Origin: Anthopleura xanthogrammica
Lineage: Eukaryota > Cnidaria > Anthozoa > Actiniaria > Actiniidae
NCBI GenBank assembly: GCA_964019055.1
Contig: OZ025215.1
Coordinates: forward strand, 9,205,708 to 9,269,707
Length of the DNA: 64,000 nt
Direction: 5' to 3'
Each line of letters opens with the position of its first letter. Position 1 is the stretch's first letter. Shown in pieces: positions 60,343-64,000 of the stretch. The translations under genes were made by a program, and so were the position numbers. The notes beneath the pieces were generated by a model. That model did no database searches, was not told the DNA's origin, and worked only from the letters and a program-made list of their open reading frames with translations.

Positions 60343-63300
60343 TTACCTCTCATAAAGTTTGTTTGCCTCGACAAGTGGAGGAGAATTCAACACTGATTCA
60401 TAGAAAGGGTTTTCACTAGTTTTACTTCTTTCCTCAGTAGTAGTAGTAATCATATTTGGAGTTGCTTTATTTGGTTTCCAGCCTTCATATTCAGGTGGTT
60501 TATCGGTAACTGGCTGGTACATTCCAGTGCCATTTTCATTGACGTCCAATATGGTGGTTAAGGTTGTTGTGTCATTCGGATGATTCAGTAAGATAGCTCC
60601 TCTGGAGAAATAGAGACAAATACATAACAGTCAATCATTTGGTGATAGTTTTCACAATAGTGATCGATGATATTGACAGGGACACTAGAGAAAAACGTTT
60701 GCGCATGCGTGCCTTTCAGCACGCTTTTCAAGAATTTATAGAGTTTTAGTGAGAAAATAAATGCTTGTTTTCTCCGAGTATACAAAAACTTTCGTGGGTA
60801 TACTTTTGTGAGACCAAGATAATGTGTTAATAAAGACAATATGAAAGAATTAGCCTTAAGTTTCAAGAACTGATCTTAAGTTTTGGCATTTTGTAAAGAC
60901 TATTCTTCAGGCAAGTGTGAAAGTCAAATTTGCATATTTTTACAATAGCACGAAGACGCTTTCGACTAATTCGCATACGGACTTAGAGCATGCGCAGACG
61001 TTTTTCACGCGTGTCATTGACCGGGCTAGAGAAATGTTTGCTGTCGTACCTTTTTTCACTAGCAAGGAGGCATGTAAAAACAGATTAGGTTTTTACATGC
61101 CAATTGTCATTCCCTTGAGTATTCTTCCTATATGGATGAGACTCAACTTCCCAAAGAAACGAGTTTTAAGGGATTAAAATGGCACGTAATTTGGTCCCAA
61201 AGGCTCACTCTTCTTGAAAATAGGTTCCGTTATTTCTAGCATTGGAAAAACCTCCTTGACCGAGAGGCAATGGAACAATAGAGCCTCTCGAATTCGAACC
61301 CTCGGTTTAGAATGGAACAAATCTACTTGGGTGGAATGTTTTTCCATTTCAGACCACTGGTCAATCCCTTGAATTGAGAATAGGATTCTTTGGATGCTTT
61401 CCATTAGTCAGAAGTGGCCAGCCAGACCGGTTCATTCATAAAGATATTTCCGTTATTAAACAGAACTGTCCAGTCAGATCAAGCAATTCCTAAATTGTAT
61501 TCACTATTCTGATGGAATGTTTAAATGTATATAAAAACGTAGGCCGGAAAACACTCGAGTAAAAGGCCTTCTCCCTTTTAAGTTGAACGCTCTGATCCGT
61601 CCGGTCAGTTCCAACTATTGTAATGGAAAGCGCCCTTTGGTTAACGGTTGCATATGAGAAGACACATGAAACGGATACAACTCATATATATATACAATTA
61701 AATAATCTTATTCTAAAGGGAACAATTCTGAAATGGGACAACATTACACCTAAATGGATTTGGTCCATTAGTTTACTGACGGAAGGGGGAGGAGCTAAGC
61801 TCATGGGAATCTTTGTGTGAGAAAACCCAATCTCACCAGAACAGACCGAAATACGAAAATATAAAGGACAGTTGTCCTTTAATACCTGGTTGATAAGTTC
61901 AGAACATGTTATATGAGTTTCCTTACCGATCGTATGTTGGATTAACTACCAGTGGCAAATGATCTGCAGATCTGTGTTAAAAAACCAATGACGTCAGTAA
62001 ACAAATGAGATACATATATACATGTATGCAGCCAAACCTGCTTTATGGGCATCCGCTTTTTATGTTTGTATTTTTGAATTGGCCCGCTTACTGGTATTTT
62101 AGCACGAACACTTTTTCTGGTCCCGTCGGTGTCCGCATTACCAAGGTTCTGTAAAAGTTTTCGTTTAACCGAGCTGATTAAAGTATTCTATAAATACCTT
62201 GAAGTTTGGGTCGTCCTAGAATTCCTTAGTCGTGATCTAAAGTGACAAAAAAAATCCTCAGTGATACATCTTAGCTTTTCCCCCCAAAGCGATTGTTTTG
62301 CGGGGCTTTCTCAACTCATAACTGAGGGGTCATAATGGGGAAGGACTGGTGTGCCACGTATTTCTAGACGTGCTTTTTGGACCGGGATGGGGATGGAAGC
62401 ATGATAAAATATTTGAAATTAAACTGCATGCGGATTTCAGTATAAATCTGGTAAACATGTTTTTCACTGAAATTGTATTTTATACCTGCAGCAATAGCCG
62501 CCGATAACAGCGAGAAGAAGAAGTGAGGTGCAAGCCAGCGGTATCACTATGGTAAGCAATTTCCTCGACCATTTGTTTTCGCTTAAAAAAGATTTCTTGA
62601 TTGTGATGATGGTACAGCCGTTGGTAGAAGTGGAAAACTGGTGGTTACTTGTTGGTTGTTTTGATTTTTTTGTTGACATATTGGTTATTTTTGTTTTTGT
62701 AGCCGTAGTTGTTTGTGGATTGGTTTTTCCTTTGGTTATTTCTAGTGTCTTCGCCGGTGTTTTCGCCCATGCCTTGGTATATGTAGTTGTGGCTGTAATT
62801 GAAGTTGAAGATTTTGTTGCTTTTGTAGCTGCCTCTGTTACTACAGCCGGCACATTAACTCCTAAAGTTTTACAAACTTTTATAAATATTCCCTTAATTC
62901 AGTCTTACTTCCTTACCTATTTAGATGTTATATAAAGTCAATGTCTTCTAAGCAAAAGAGTAGGAAGTAATAGAGCATATCTTCATGCCCTGTGATGATT
63001 ATTTGAAAATCTATTTTTAGCTGCGCGCGAAGCCTGAACTGAATCATTAATCCCATGATAAAATATTTTAGGCTGCGCGCGGAGCTAAAAATAGATTTTC
63101 AAATAATTATCATAGGGCACGGAGATGTGCTCTTTTACTATATACTCTCTTGCTTCTAAGTATAGAGTTTTTTAAATGCGTTTGGATTACAAAACACGAA
63201 CAAACAATTTCATTATCATCTTCTACCTACCACGTGATGGAAATATGTTGTACTCTGCTCTAAAACCAGAGCTGGCGTTTGCTTGGTCGGAGTGAAATAT

Positions 63301-64000
63301 GTACTCTACTTCAGAGTCGAATTTATGGGTAAAACTATTTGATAGATTTTTCTTTGCATTTAACGTGTATTTCTCTCTCAAACTGCCACCTTTTACTCTT
63401 TTGGAAAATTGTAAAAAATCATTGCCAACAACTCCACTTAAAGAGAAGTTAGTGAAGTGAACATGTAGGGTATGATTATCAGGGACCATGATCCTCCACG
63501 AGCACAGCTGTCCATCTGGGTATTTACCAGGAAAGCCAGGGGACTGAAAAACACCCTTGGTGTCATTTAGGGTGTAGTTGCAGCCTGGAATTAAAATACT
63601 CTACTTAGTTACCGTATTTTGTTTTTAATATAGATATGCACAAAATAAGCTTTTAAACCTGACGTTTCAAGGCAGAGATATTTTCTGCACCTTGAACAAA
63701 AATTTCTTTACGACGTTAATTAAATAAATTCTCTCTTGTTTTACAGTTTTCAGCAATACAATATTTTCATTGGTTTCTTTTTCTATTGCCTTACAACGTG
63801 GAGTGAAGGTATGTGTTTAATTATTACTTGAACATCTTATGTTTGTTTGTGTTGTTGTTTTTGTCAATGCTTTCTTTCTTACAAATGTGCGAGTCGTAAT
63901 TGAATCAGCAAGCATGCATCTTTCCTTCAACTTACTTTCGTAGTAGCAGTAAAACATCGTAATCCCAATGTTGTCTTCAAGTTTATATGGTACTGTCCTA
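60343..64000 (-). CDS. CUB-domain, Ser/Thr-stalk, single-pass membrane protein (3' part)
   Basis: Type I membrane protein of unknown name; the 5' end is beyond the right edge. Exons (minus strand): 63936 to beyond 64000, 63231-63584, 62486-62861, 61927-61971, 60343-60601; phases agree at every junction. Exon 63231-63584 is a complete CUB domain: CNYTLNDTKGVFQSPGFPGK, CSWRI, then FHSDQANASSGFRAEY. The next exon is a Thr/Ser/Lys-rich, mucin-like stalk, then a membrane span (LLTIVIPLACTSLLLLAVIG) with CC at its inner face. The cytoplasmic tail of about 100 residues carries NPTYD and NPFYES (NPxY, PTB-domain or endocytic sites) and PPEY (PPxY, WW-domain site). The last exon stops at TAA; GAG|GTAATT overlaps the stop, so a further exon is possible. 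A signalling or uptake receptor is inferred; the ligand is unknown. It is separate from the RTK, which has its own signal peptide and promoter. Confidence 0.78.
61310..61400 (+). mobile_element. MITE-B fragment (left arm)
   Basis: TTGGGTGGAATGTTTTTCCA and TTTCAGACCACTGGTCAATC, then GAGAATAGGATTCTTTGG. Together with 61640-61765 it may be one element split by about 240 bp. Confidence 0.5.
61640..61765 (+). mobile_element. MITE-B fragment (right arm)
   Basis: AACGGTTGCATATGAGAAGA, TCTTATTCTAAAGGGAACA, CTGAAATGGGACAACATTAC as in the right half of the 9195-9393 copy. Confidence 0.55.
62942..63160. mobile_element. fold-back element MITE-I (CUB gene intron)
   Basis: Long inverted repeat: CTTCTAAGCAAAAGAGTA, CATGCCCTGTGATGATTAT and AAATCTATTTTTAGCTGCGC at the left, the complement at the right ending TTGCTTCTAAG. 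The spacer is only about 60 bp. Confidence 0.65.

Noticed and set aside
45509..64000. RTK and CUB genes as one very long gene
   Set aside because: The CUB gene has its own membrane span, cytoplasmic tail and stop, and the RTK has a signal-peptide ATG with TATA-like and CRE-like sites in front.

Overview
The window is nuclear DNA of an animal, most likely a hexacorallian cnidarian (stony coral or sea anemone). It has spliced genes with GT-AG introns, AT-rich intergenic DNA, many short fold-back elements, tRNA-derived SINE-like repeats and large microsatellites. The hexacoral inference rests mainly on a mitochondrial MSH1-type MutS gene, which among animals is reported from hexacorals, some sponges and placozoans, and secondarily on an intronless TRIM-NHL gene and an unusual receptor tyrosine kinase. 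Exons were placed by reading splice sites and checking that the reading frame carries across each junction; no homology search was run.

Layout: (1) 602-4885, minus: first six exons of MSH1, with a mitochondrial presequence; its ATPase end lies off the left edge. (2) 4886-5090: short shared promoter. (3) 5091-30611, plus: complete 39-exon POLR1A (largest subunit of RNA polymerase I, about 1765 aa), whose introns hold most of the microsatellite and fold-back DNA. (4) 30612-39228: gene-poor AT-rich DNA. (5) 39229-40239, plus: one-exon class A GPCR. (6) 42136-44286, minus: one-exon TRIM-NHL protein. (7) 45509-58790, minus: 20-exon receptor tyrosine kinase, about 1520 aa, joining signal peptide, IgGFc-binding domain, acidic Asp-rich metal-binding motif, two Cys/Trp repeats, SEA-like, EGF, Ig, SEA, FN3, membrane span and an FGFR-like kinase. 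(8) 60343-64000, minus: 3' part of a CUB / Ser-Thr stalk / transmembrane protein with NPxY and PPxY tail motifs.

MSH1 and POLR1A are head to head and both serve genome or ribosome maintenance; they probably share a housekeeping promoter. GPCR, TRIM-NHL, RTK and CUB protein are lineage-expanded signalling or recognition types, and no common pathway is evident. The most interesting object is the RTK: nearly all of its N-terminal half is an FCGBP-like module encoded in one 1.9 kb exon, and it has a membrane-proximal SEA domain with a conserved Gly-Ser cleavage site. The second layer of interest is a set of fold-back (MITE-like) families, several sharing the same terminal TAGACC, one of which has become a 135-bp tandem array inside an RTK intron.
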